This document shows, in pieces, positions 15,283 to 22,620 of a DNA stretch of 36,578 nucleotides. Position numbers and translations under genes: made by a program. Position 1 is the first letter of the stretch. Each line of letters starts with the position of its first letter. The notes beneath the pieces are model-generated. The model did not search any database, was not told where the DNA came from, and saw only the letters and a program-made list of their open reading frames with translations. Source of the stretch: Planctomycetota bacterium (GTDB lineage Bacteria > Planctomycetota > UBA1135 > GCA-002686595); contig JACKHS010000031.1 of NCBI GenBank assembly GCA_020638875.1, positions 1-36,578 of the forward strand. The letters run 5' to 3'.

Positions 15283-16947
15283 ATGTGGCCGCTGCTCCTG
15301 CTCCCCCTCGCCGCGCCCCAGACGCCGCTGTTCCAGGCCCGTGAGCTGACGGTCGGGGACGCGGTCGTGACCACGACCTGCGGCTCGCCGGCCAAGGACT
15401 ACATCCTCGAGGTCAACGGCGGCGGCCTCCTGGCGGAGGACTTCGACGGCGACGGGCACCTCGACCTCGTGGTCGTGAACGGCTCGACGATCGCGCGCGC
15501 GCAGGCCGGCGAGCCGAGCCTCGACTCGCGCCTGCTGCTCGGCGACGGCGAGGGCTTCTTCCGCGACGCGGGGCCGCGCTGGAGCCTCGCCGGCGGCACG
15601 TGGGGCATGGGCGGCGCGGTGGGCGACGTGAACGAGGACGGCTGGCCCGACCTCTTCCTGACCGAGTGGGGCGAGAACCGGCTGTTCCTGAACGACGGCG
15701 GACGCGGCTTCGTCGACGTGACCGCCGGGCTGCCGGGCGAGGGCGACGTGCGGCGTCCCACCGGCCTCGCGGGCGACCGCTGGAGCACGAGCGCGGCCTT
15801 CCTCGACTACGACGGCGACGGCCACCTCGACCTCGTCGTCGTGAACTACCTGGCCTTCCACCTCGGCGAGCTGCGCGGGCCGGGCGACGGCTGTCAGTGG
15901 AAGGGCCACGACGTCATGTGCGGGCCCGAGGGCATGGTGCCGGTGCACGACCAGCTCTTCCGCGGCCGCGGCGACGGCACCTTCGAGGACGTCAGCGTCG
16001 CGGCGGGCTTCCGCCCCGAGCAGGCGTGCTTCGGCCTCGGCGTGATGACGCTCGACTACGACGCGGACGGCGACACAGACGTCTACGTGACGAACGACTC
16101 GATGCCCAACCACCTGTGGGAGAACCAGGGCGACGGCACCTTCGTCGAGGTCGGGCTGCGCCGCGGCGTGAGCCACGACTCCAACGGCAAGGAGCAGGCC
16201 GGCATGGGCATCGGCTGCGCGGACGTCGACGGCGACGGGCGCGCCGACCTGTTCGTGACGAACTTCTCGGGCGAGCGCAACGCGCTCTACCGCTCGTCGC
16301 GCAAGACCGGCTTCCGCGAGCGCAGCGACGCGTCGCGGCTCGGCGGCCCGAGCATCCAGCGCCTCGGCTGGGGCACGGCGCTGGCCGACCTCGACCTCGA
16401 CGGCGACGTGGACGCCTTCGTCGCCAACGGGCACGTCTACCCGCAGGCCGATCTGGCCGGCACGGACACGAGCTACGCGCAGCAGGACCAGCTCTTCCGC
16501 GGCGACGGCACGGGGCGCTTCGACGAGGAGCCGCTCAGCCAGCTCGGGCCCAACGTGACGCGCGCGGCCGTCGCTGCGGACTTCGACGAGGACGGCGACC
16601 TCGACGTCGTGATGATCCAGCTCGACGGGCCGGTGCTGTACCTCGAGAACCGCGCGCCGCACGACGACGCGCACCGCTGGCTCGCGGTGCGGCTGATCGG
16701 CCGCGCCGGCGGCAACCGCTTCGGCCTCGGCGCGCGCGTGACGCTCGAGCTCGAGGGCGGCGGCACGCGCACGGGCGAGGTGCGCGGCACGGCGGGCTAC
16801 CAGGCCGGGCAGCCGGCGCGCGTGCACTTCGGCCTGGGCGCGGCGGTGCCGCGGGCCGTCGTCGTGCGCTGGCCCTCGGGCGTCGAACAGCGCGTGGAGG
16901 TCGACGGCGTCGATCGCACGCTCGTCGTGGAGGCGCCGCCGCGATGA
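15283..16947 (+). CDS. CRTAC1-family FG-GAP/VCBS protein with ASPIC/UnbV C-terminal domain
   Basis: A 554-residue exported protein. A very short signal sequence (MWPLLLLPLAAPQTP) precedes FG-GAP/VCBS calcium-loop motifs: DFDGDGHLDLVVVN, DVNEDGWPDLFL, DYDGDGHLDLVVVN, DYDADGDTDVYV, DVDGDGRADLFV, DLDLDGDVDAFV and DFDEDGDLDVVMI. Again seven motifs, consistent with a seven-bladed propeller. The last 90 residues (WLAVRLIGRAGGNRFGLGAR ... TRTGEVRGTAGYQAGQP ... VVVRWPSGVEQRVEVDG) are the ASPIC/UnbV domain that defines the CRTAC1 group, abundant in planctomycetes and acidobacteria. The cysteine pair around CQWKGHDVMCGPEGM is typical of this subfamily. Function is unknown; binding of glycans or other surface ligands is usually suggested. 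It heads a three-gene operon and its TGA overlaps the next ATG (ATGA). Confidence 0.92.
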   Translation: MWPLLLLPLAAPQTPLFQARELTVGDAVVTTTCGSPAKDYILEVNGGGLLAEDFDGDGHLDLVVVNGSTIARAQAGEPSLDSRLLLGDGEGFFRDAGPRWSLAGGTWGMGGAVGDVNEDGWPDLFLTEWGENRLFLNDGGRGFVDVTAGLPGEGDVRRPTGLAGDRWSTSAAFLDYDGDGHLDLVVVNYLAFHLGELRGPGDGCQWKGHDVMCGPEGMVPVHDQLFRGRGDGTFEDVSVAAGFRPEQACFGLGVMTLDYDADGDTDVYVTNDSMPNHLWENQGDGTFVEVGLRRGVSHDSNGKEQAGMGIGCADVDGDGRADLFVTNFSGERNALYRSSRKTGFRERSDASRLGGPSIQRLGWGTALADLDLDGDVDAFVANGHVYPQADLAGTDTSYAQQDQLFRGDGTGRFDEEPLSQLGPNVTRAAVAADFDEDGDLDVVMIQLDGPVLYLENRAPHDDAHRWLAVRLIGRAGGNRFGLGARVTLELEGGGTRTGEVRGTAGYQAGQPARVHFGLGAAVPRAVVVRWPSGVEQRVEVDGVDRTLVVEAPPR

Positions 16948-18098
16948 CGCTCGCGCTGCTCGTCGTCGCGCTGCTCGCCGCCGCGCCGCAGGAGCCGCCG
17001 CCCGCGCCCGACGCGCCGGCGCTGCACGCGATCCTCGGGCACCGCCCGGACGAGTGGCCGCGCGCCGCGCCCGGCACCTGGGCCGGCTGGAGCCCCGACG
17101 CGCCGCCGCCCGAGGCCGCGCGTGCCGCGCTCGTCGCCGCCGCGCAGGCCTACGCGCGCCGCGACCTGCCCGAGAGCCTCGCGCGCCTCTACGACGCGCT
17201 GCGCGTCGTGCCCGACTACCCGCCGGCGCTGCACCAGGCCGGCGTGATCTACTTCCGCCTGCGGCGCTACGGCGACGCGATCACGGCCTTCGAGCGCTTC
17301 CTCGCCGTCGTTCCCGAGCGCGTCGGCGACACGCGCGCGCTCGGCCACTGCTACTACACGCTCGGCGACTACGAGAAGGCGCGCGCGCACTACGACCGCG
17401 TGCTCGCCGCGGAGCCCGACAGCGTCGAGGCCTTGCGCGGGCGCGGGCTCGCGGAGATGCGGCTCGGGCTCGAGGACGACGCGCTCGCGACGCTCGGCCG
17501 CGTGATGGAGCTCGACCCGGCGCACGCCGACGCGCAGACGTGGATCGCGCAGATCCTCTACGACGCGGAGCGCACCGACGAGGCGCTCGCCGCGGCCGAG
17601 CGCGCGCGCGACCTCGACCCGTTCGATCCGCGCCCGTGGTACCTGCTCGCGCAGTGCCGCTGGGACCTCGGCGAGGACGAGGCCGGCGACGCGGCGCACG
17701 CGCGCTTCAGCGAGCTGAACCAGATCGCGCAGGAGATCCGCGCGGCCGAGGCGCGCCTGCTCTACGACCCCGATCAGCCCGCGGTGTACGCGACGCTGAT
17801 CGCGCTCAACCGCCGCGCCGGCGACCTGGCGCGCGTGGAGCACTGGATGGTGCGCTGGGTGCAGTCGAACCCGCGCGACGTCGGGCTGCGCATCGCGGCG
17901 CTGGACCTCGCGGAGGAGCTGGGCAACGTCGAGGGCGCGCGCGCCTGCGCGCAGGGGCTCGCGGCCCTCGCCGGCGAGCACCTCGACGCCTGGCGACGGC
18001 TCGCGCGCTACTACGCTTCGACGCGCGAGCGCTTGAAGCAACTCGAGGCCGAGGAGCAAGTGTCGCGTCTGTCGGCGCGCGCGGGAGGCGAACGATGA
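16944..18098 (+). CDS. Exported tetratricopeptide-repeat protein
   Basis: A 384-residue protein with a short hydrophobic N-terminus (MTLALLVVALLAAAPQEPPP) acting as signal peptide or anchor, then a proline-rich linker and a run of TPR units from about residue 70 to 240, with typical A-helix/B-helix signatures such as PALHQAGVIYFRLRRYGDAI, RALGHCYYTLGDYEKARAHY, VEALRGRGLAEMRLGLEDDA and PWYLLAQCRWDLGEDEAGDA. Less regular repeats continue to the C-terminus. TPR arrays bind partner proteins; since it sits between a CRTAC1 protein and an M28 peptidase with 4-base ATGA overlaps on both sides, it probably helps assemble or present one of them in the envelope. That pairing resembles the common CRTAC1 plus TPR gene neighbourhoods of this group of bacteria. 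No enzymatic domain seen. Confidence 0.85.
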   Translation: MTLALLVVALLAAAPQEPPPAPDAPALHAILGHRPDEWPRAAPGTWAGWSPDAPPPEAARAALVAAAQAYARRDLPESLARLYDALRVVPDYPPALHQAGVIYFRLRRYGDAITAFERFLAVVPERVGDTRALGHCYYTLGDYEKARAHYDRVLAAEPDSVEALRGRGLAEMRLGLEDDALATLGRVMELDPAHADAQTWIAQILYDAERTDEALAAAERARDLDPFDPRPWYLLAQCRWDLGEDEAGDAAHARFSELNQIAQEIRAAEARLLYDPDQPAVYATLIALNRRAGDLARVEHWMVRWVQSNPRDVGLRIAALDLAEELGNVEGARACAQGLAALAGEHLDAWRRLARYYASTRERLKQLEAEEQVSRLSARAGGER

Positions 18099-19525
18099 GA
18101 GCGTGGATCCTGGTCGGAGTCGTGGCGCTGCTGCCGAGCTGCGCCGTCGTGCACCGCGGCGTCGCGACCCCCGCGCAGGAGGCGCCGGTCGCGCCGCGCG
18201 GCACCGCGCGCGAGCGCGCGCTCGTCGCGGGCGTGGACGAGGCGCGCGCGCAGCGCACCGTGCGCGAGCTGGTCGCGCTCGGCCCGCGCATGGGCGGCAC
18301 CGACTCGGGCGACGCCGCGGCCGAGTTCCTGCGCGCCGCGTTCGCCGAGCTCGGGCTCGCGACGCGCGTGCTCGACGACTCGACGCGCTGGTGCCACCAG
18401 GAGGCCGGCTGGACGGTCGCGCTCGAGTGGACCGACGCCGCGGGCGAGGCGCAGCGGCGCGCGCTCGCCTCCGCGTGGCCCTACGGCTTCTCGCCGACCT
18501 CGAGCGGGCGCGCCCCGCTCGGGCTCGAGGTCGTCGCGGGCGGCGCGCAGCTCTCGACGCGCAACCCGCGCCCGAAGAAGGAGCTCGCCGTCGCGCTCGT
18601 CGACGGCCACTCGACCGCCGACGGCAAGTACACGCGCGTGCAGCACCTGCGCCGCGGCGATCAGAACACGGTGCCGGTCTTCGGCCTCGGGAGCGAGGAC
18701 GGCGCGGCGGCGCGCGCGCTGCTCGCGGCGGGCACGCCCGTGGACGTCGTCTGGTCGCTCGAGGCGACGCTGCGCGAGGCAGCGCCCAAGACCGTCGAGG
18801 CGCGCCTGCTGCCGCGCGCCGGCGCGGAGCCGGGCTACTTCGTGGTCTGCGCGCACGGCGACTCCGACTCCGGCGGTCCGGGCGCGGACGACAACGCCAG
18901 CGGCGTCGCCGTCGTGCTCGAGATGGCGCGCGCCTGGTGCGCCGCGATCGCGGAGGACGAGGCCGCGCGCCCCGCGCGCGAGGTGCGCTTCGTCGTCTGG
19001 GGCAGCGAGATCCACTCCACCAACGACTACCTCGCGCGCGCGACGGACGGCGAGGTGCCGCTGCTCGGCGTCGTGAACTTCGACCAGGCCGGCTTCGGCT
19101 CGGGCGCCGACCAGCTCAACGTCGAGCCCGACGACCTGCCCGCCAACGCGGGCCTGGTGCGCGCGGCGGCCTCCGTGCTCGCCGACTTCGCGGGCAGCGC
19201 CGGCTTCCCCGCGCGCTGGGCGACCAACAAGAGCCTGGGCGGCACCGACTCCTACGTGTTCAGCTCCTCGACCTACTTCCGCGACGGCGCGCGTCCCGCG
19301 GTGACGCTCTTCACGAGCGCGTGGGACAAGCCCGAGGAGCACCCGCGCACGGCGGACATGCCGGGCGAGTCGTGGAGCGAGCGCGACGTGGTGAGCGTCG
19401 ACTACGACGCGTACTACCACAGCTCGGGCGACACGCCGGCGAACACGACCGACACGGAGCCCTGGAACATGGGCTGGTGCGCGCGCGTGGGGCTGCTCGT
19501 CGTCGACCGCTGGCTCGGTCGCTGA
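18095..19525 (+). CDS. M28-family zinc peptidase, lipoprotein
   Basis: A 476-residue predicted lipoprotein (MRAWILVGVVALLPSC, Cys16) of the M28 aminopeptidase/carboxypeptidase fold, acting outside the cytoplasm. Zinc-ligand landmarks: His254 in VCAHGDSDSG, Asp265/266 in GADDNASGVAVVLEMAR, Asp in GVVNFDQAG, and a late His in YYHSSGDTPANT. The catalytic helix reads FVVWGSEIHS where most M28 enzymes have WGAEE: the general-base Glu is kept but the second Glu, normally a zinc ligand, is Ile followed by His. That change may alter metal binding or mark a subfamily. About 90 residues (120-230) interrupt the two halves as a PA-like or cap insert. It is third in the CRTAC1-TPR-M28 operon (ATGA overlap with the TPR gene), and a hairpin terminator follows the stop by 27 bases. 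Confidence 0.88.
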   Translation: MRAWILVGVVALLPSCAVVHRGVATPAQEAPVAPRGTARERALVAGVDEARAQRTVRELVALGPRMGGTDSGDAAAEFLRAAFAELGLATRVLDDSTRWCHQEAGWTVALEWTDAAGEAQRRALASAWPYGFSPTSSGRAPLGLEVVAGGAQLSTRNPRPKKELAVALVDGHSTADGKYTRVQHLRRGDQNTVPVFGLGSEDGAAARALLAAGTPVDVVWSLEATLREAAPKTVEARLLPRAGAEPGYFVVCAHGDSDSGGPGADDNASGVAVVLEMARAWCAAIAEDEAARPAREVRFVVWGSEIHSTNDYLARATDGEVPLLGVVNFDQAGFGSGADQLNVEPDDLPANAGLVRAAASVLADFAGSAGFPARWATNKSLGGTDSYVFSSSTYFRDGARPAVTLFTSAWDKPEEHPRTADMPGESWSERDVVSVDYDAYYHSSGDTPANTTDTEPWNMGWCARVGLLVVDRWLGR

Positions 19526-19552
19526 GCGCGACGCTCGCGCTCGGAACGAGAA

Positions 19553-19583
19553 GGGCCCGCGATCCGTCGAGGATCACGGGCCC
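19553..19583 (+). terminator. Strong hairpin terminator after the CRTAC1-TPR-M28 operon
   Basis: A 13-bp stem with one G-U pair (19553-19565 with 19571-19583) and a 5-base loop GTCGA. The tract after it (GTCTACT) has few T residues. It starts 27 bases past the operon's stop codon. This is the most stable simple hairpin near a gene end in the window. Confidence 0.6.
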
Positions 19584-19733
19584 GTCTACTGGGGAAGCGC
19601 GAGTCAGGGGGAGGGAGGGTGGCCCGGAGGGCCGGTCGGGATCCGCGGGGTGTCCAAGGAACGCGGGGATCGGGGATCACGCCGCGCGCGCGTCACTGAT
19701 GTGCCTATCCGACGCGCGCGGGGCTGTTCGGGC

Positions 19734-19967
19734 TCAGGCGGACTCCTTGTCCTGGTTCGCGCGGTCCTTGCGCGGACGGCCGCCCTTGGGGCGACGCTCG
19801 GAGAGGGAGTCGTTGAAGGTCTGCCAGTCGTCCTTCGAGAAGAGGTGGACCGCGGCACCGCACTCGACGCAGTAGCTCGTGTCGATGCTCATCAGGTAGC
19901 TGACGTACTTCTTGCAGCAGTCGCAGTACTTGCGGTCGGAGTAGAAGTCGCTGTCGATCCGTTCCAT
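19734..19967 (-). CDS. Small zinc-ribbon protein with AT-hook-like basic tail
   Basis: A 77-residue cytosolic protein. Two knuckles, YCDCCKKY (residues 14-21) and YCVECGAA (32-39), make a four-cysteine zinc ribbon. The tail RRPKGGRPRKDR contains a GRP core flanked by basic residues, like an AT-hook, which suggests nucleic-acid binding; an Asp/Ser/Trp-containing linker (LFSKDDWQTFNDSLSE) joins them. I do not know a named family. Coding potential is supported by the paired cysteines and by a good ribosome-binding site, GGAAGG, about 6 bases before the ATG. Its codon use is less G+C-biased than that of neighbouring genes. It is transcribed alone, facing the terminator of the M28 operon. Candidates are a transcription or ribosome-associated factor. 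Confidence 0.72.
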   Translation of the reverse strand: MERIDSDFYSDRKYCDCCKKYVSYLMSIDTSYCVECGAAVHLFSKDDWQTFNDSLSERRPKGGRPRKDRANQDKESA

Positions 19968-20449
19968 CTGTCCTTCCCTGGTCGTGGTTCGCGGTGGTGC
20001 CGGCCTTGCCCTGCCGACGCCCTCGCTGGAGCAAGGGCGGGGCCAAGTGCCGCCGCGGACCTGGAATCAAGTCGTAAGTCGAAGAGGGAAAAGAGCTTGT
20101 GCTCCCCGTCGCCGCCTGCATGCCCCCGCGACCCCGTCAGGTACGATGTCGCAAAATGTCGACACGCAAGCGCCTCCAAGGACGGAGGTAGCCCTCGCGG
20201 GGGTCCCTCGGAAGGTGCGATTTCCTAACTCGCCCGCCTCGGACCCGCCCGCGGGACGCCGCAAGTCCTTGCGATTTCCTAGCTTCCACCGGCGTCGCGG
20301 CGGCGCCTCGCGCGCCGTGTTCACGAAGCTCGACGCCTCGGCCGCGGTGTTCGGGGATCGCGACACGCTCGGGGAGGCCTCGCCGAGGCGGTCGTTGCGG
20401 GGCCGGGGGAGGCGCGGGGGCCGGGGCAAGGGACGCCGAGGCGGGTGGC
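19968..20449. other. Gene-free stretch with a short imperfect direct repeat
   Basis: No gene is supported here: the open frames on both strands are Arg/Pro/Ser-rich. Two 15-base copies of TGCGATTTCCTA(A/G)CT occur at 20216-20230 and 20270-20284, differing at one base; such A+T-containing words are conspicuous in this DNA. ATGTCG also occurs twice around CAAA near 20147-20162, the second copy inside a TGTCGACA palindrome. The stretch presumably contains the promoter of the zinc-ribbon gene (minus strand). Confidence 0.45.
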
Positions 20450-20749
20450 TTTCACCACAGAGGGCACAGAGGATCCACAGAGGGCCACAGAGCCGCTAGC
20501 GCTGCGACACCGGGGCGCGGAGCGGTCCTGGCCCTCGCGACGAGGAACGGGCCGACGATCGGACATCAGGCGAGCCGCCCGCGGCGGCCGGCCCTTCGGG
20601 CCGCCGCCGCGGGCGGCGAGAGCTCGGTTCGTCGTGTTTCCTCCGGCCTCCGGGTTCGCCGGCACATCGTTCACATCGTCGGCCCTCTGCGTCGCAGCGC
20701 TAGCGGCTCTGTGGCCCTCTGTGGATCCTCTGTGCCCTCTGTGGTGAAA
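20450..20749. repeat. 300-bp nested palindromic element with perfect 59-bp inverted arms of CACAGAGG-type repeats
   Basis: The arms at 20450-20508 and 20691-20749 are exact reverse complements over 59 bases. Each arm contains four CACAGAG(G) words about 10 bases apart and ends in AGCGCTAGCGG-type sequence toward the centre. Inside, GGGCCGACGAT (20549-20559) pairs with ATCGTCGGCCC (20675-20685), and in the middle (about 20574-20617) a 20-bp G+C stem with one bulge is closed by a CTTCGG tetraloop. The whole is almost concentric. It carries no transposase or good open frame; the translated arms give the FTTEGTEDPQRATEP string that often appears as false proteins in databases. Arms of this CACAGAGG type are, from memory, common in environmental genomes near GxxExxY genes, and such a gene begins its 3' end 38 bases away. 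Mobile or structural role unknown. Confidence 0.9.
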
Positions 20750-20786
20750 CTCAGCTCGCCGAACCGCCTCTGTTCGCCGGGCCGAC

Positions 20787-21158
20787 TCAGCGGACGAACC
20801 GCTTCAAGCCCTCCACCAGCTTGGACGCGTGGAAGTTGATCAGCAGCCCGACCGGCAGGCCTGAGAGCCTCAAGTAGGTGAGCACCTGCGCGACGTGCAC
20901 GTCCGCGAGGCGCTCCACCGCCTTCACCTCGACGACGACGCGTTCCTCGACGACGAAGTCGAGTCGGTACGCCGCCGCCAACCTCGTTCCCTTGTAGCGG
21001 ACGGCCTGCAGACGCTCCCGCTGGAACCGCACGCCGCTGCGCGACAGCTCCTCCGCCAGGCACTCGGCGTACGCCGACTCCAGCAGGCCGGGGCCCAGTT
21101 CGCGGTGCACCTCGATGGCGCAGGCGATCACGCGCTCGGTCAAGGGGTCTCGCTGCAT
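20787..21158 (-). CDS. GxxExxY family protein
   Basis: A 123-residue protein matching the GxxExxY family: the defining motif is GLLESAY in HRELGPGLLESAYAECLAEE. Later signatures are YRLDFVVEERVVVEVKAVE, which looks like a PD-(D/E)xK nuclease core (D-x-F ... E-V-K), and VLTYLRLSGLPVGLLINFH, where the last strand is followed by a basic C-terminus LKRFVR. The nuclease resemblance is an inference from the D ... ExK pattern; the biological role is undescribed as far as I know. The start at 21156-21158 (MQRDPLTERVIACAIEVH) is the normal N-terminus and directly follows GAGGAG. Its position beside the nested palindrome at 20450-20749 is its most telling context, as family members often lie next to CACAGAGG-type repeats. 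It may be a passenger or the enzyme acting on that element. Confidence 0.9.
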   Translation of the reverse strand: MQRDPLTERVIACAIEVHRELGPGLLESAYAECLAEELSRSGVRFQRERLQAVRYKGTRLAAAYRLDFVVEERVVVEVKAVERLADVHVAQVLTYLRLSGLPVGLLINFHASKLVEGLKRFVR

Positions 21159-21241
21159 CTCCTCGGCGCCGGTCGGGCCGTGCAGCGAGGACCGAGGTGA
21201 AGGCGCGGAGTCGCTGGGGAAGACGCGGAATCGTCGCCAGC

Positions 21242-22318
21242 TCAGACGTCCGCCCGCGGGTCGGCGGCGTCGAGGCGTGCGAGCCGGTCGCGGGCACGCG
21301 CGTCGTCGTAGGCGTGCGCGAGGCTCCAGGCGGCCGCCTCGCGCACGGTGGGGGAGGCGTCGTCGAGGGCGCGGTCGAGCGCCGCGCGGCCGGCGTCGGT
21401 CGGGGGGAGGTTGCCGAGGACGGTGGCCGCGTTGCGCGCGAGGCCCTCGCGGCCGGGGCGGCGCACGGGCGAGCCCTCGAGCTCGACCACGGGGTCGAAG
21501 TCGGGCGCGAGCCAGCGCGCGAGCAGGTCCCCGCGCTCGAGCGCGGCGTGCGTGCCGAAGCGCGCGGCGAGGTCGGGCGCGTCGTGGCCCCAGGGGCAGA
21601 CCTCCGAGCACACGTCACAGCCGAAGAGCCACGGCCCGACGCCGGCGCGCAGCTCGCGATCGATCGGGCCGGCGTGTTCGATGGTCAGGTAGCTGACGCA
21701 GCGGCGCGCGTCGACCTCGCCGGGGGCGAGGATCGCGTGGGTGGGGCAGGCGTCGAGGCAGGCGGTGCAGGTGCCGCAGCTCCCCGGCGGCGGCGTGGGC
21801 GTGGGTGCGAGCTCGGCGTCGACGACGAGCTCGCCGAGGAAGAACCACGGGCCGAGGCGCGGCGCGAGCAGGTTCGCGGCCTTCGACTCGAAGCCCAGGC
21901 CCGCGGCGGCGGCGTGCGAGCGCTCGAGCAGCGGCCCGGCGTCGACCACCTTGCGCCAGTCGCCGACGAGGCCCGCGTCCTCGAGGCGCCGCGCGAGCTT
22001 CTGCAGGCGCTTGCCGAGGACGTTGTGGTAGTCGCGCCCGGCGGCGTAACGGGCCAGGCGTGCGCCCCCCGGGAGCTCGACCGGCGCGCGCGCGTGACCG
22101 AGGCCGACGACGAGGATCGAGCGTCCGGCGGGCAGCAGGCGCGCGGGGTCGAGGATCCGCGCGCGGTCGCGCTCGAGCCAGGCCATCGAGGCGTGGCGCC
22201 CGGCCGCCAACCAGGCCGTGAAGCGGGCCGCGGCCGGGGGCGGGGCCAGCTCGGCCACGCCGGCGAGGTCGAAGCCGAGCTCGGCGGCGATCTCGAGGGC
22301 GAGCTGGGTCCGGGTCAT
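21242..22318 (-). CDS. queG: Epoxyqueuosine reductase QueG
   Basis: QueG reduces epoxyqueuosine to queuosine in tRNA with a cobalamin cofactor and two [4Fe-4S] clusters, the last pathway step after QueA. The 358-residue product shows the N-terminal cobalamin-binding part (MTRTQLALEIAAELGFDLAG, RDYHNVLGKRLQKLA, VDAGPLLERSHAAAAGLGF), the ferredoxin-type motifs CGTCTACLDACPTHAI and CDVCSEVCPW, and a C-terminal HEAT-like repeat region (REGLARNAATVLGNLP ... SPTVREAAAWSLAHAYDD). The catalytic Asp is probably within VDAGPLLER. Length is normal. The ATG at 22316-22318 starts the conserved N-terminus. It does not overlap the GxxExxY gene (83 bases between) and is divergent from the sigma-factor operon. 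The family call is firm. Confidence 0.96.
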   Translation of the reverse strand: MTRTQLALEIAAELGFDLAGVAELAPPPAAARFTAWLAAGRHASMAWLERDRARILDPARLLPAGRSILVVGLGHARAPVELPGGARLARYAAGRDYHNVLGKRLQKLARRLEDAGLVGDWRKVVDAGPLLERSHAAAAGLGFESKAANLLAPRLGPWFFLGELVVDAELAPTPTPPPGSCGTCTACLDACPTHAILAPGEVDARRCVSYLTIEHAGPIDRELRAGVGPWLFGCDVCSEVCPWGHDAPDLAARFGTHAALERGDLLARWLAPDFDPVVELEGSPVRRPGREGLARNAATVLGNLPPTDAGRAALDRALDDASPTVREAAAWSLAHAYDDARARDRLARLDAADPRADV

Positions 22319-22620
22319 GGGAGGCGGGCGACGCCGGAAAAAGTTTCCGGGTTCCTGGAACCTGGCGAAAGGACTAAGGCGCTCCGGGAAAAGGATTTGC
22401 GTACTTGCAGCGTTACCGGAGGCTCGCTCCCTACGCACGTGTCGGTACGGGAAGCGTAACCGCGCTGGAGCCGCCCATCTAGAATGCAGCTTGAGACCCC
22501 CCTCGGCCGTCGTTCCCCCTCGCGGCGGTCGGCTCCGATTCAGCTCGGAGTGGGGCTCACGGGTCACCCTGAGCCCGTTCTTTCTGCACCCCTGCCCCCC
22601 CGCCCCGCCCCCTGAGGCTG
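22319..22620. other. Divergent regulatory region between queG and the sigma operon
   Basis: This 302-base region is relatively A+T-rich for the window. Adjacent small palindromes lie 18-44 bases upstream of the queG start: GGAAA-AAG-TTTCC (22336-22348) and GGTTCC-T-GGAACC (22350-22362). TAGAAT at 22480-22485 is the best -10 candidate for the sigma gene, but no good -35 precedes it. GGGCTCA (22553-22559) pairs with TGAGCCC (22570-22576) and is followed by GTTCTTT, which may be a weak attenuator 45 bases before the sigma start. All of these are visual candidates only. Confidence 0.4.

Noticed and set aside
14158..16827. Upstream part of the 1733-codon minus-strand frame containing the pseudo-peptidase gene
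   Set aside because: Beyond the signal peptide start at 14157 the translation is antisense to CRTAC1 and out of frame with the HELGH peptidase. It is not an N-terminal extension.
19984..20499. Plus-strand open frame of 171 codons in the gene-free stretch
   Set aside because: Arg/Pro/Gly-rich with no domain, runs into the palindrome arm, and has no ribosome-binding site.
20430..20750. Open frames translating the CACAGAGG arms (FTTEGTEDPQRATEP)
   Set aside because: This is the well-known false protein produced by this repeat type. The same string appears from both arms on opposite strands.
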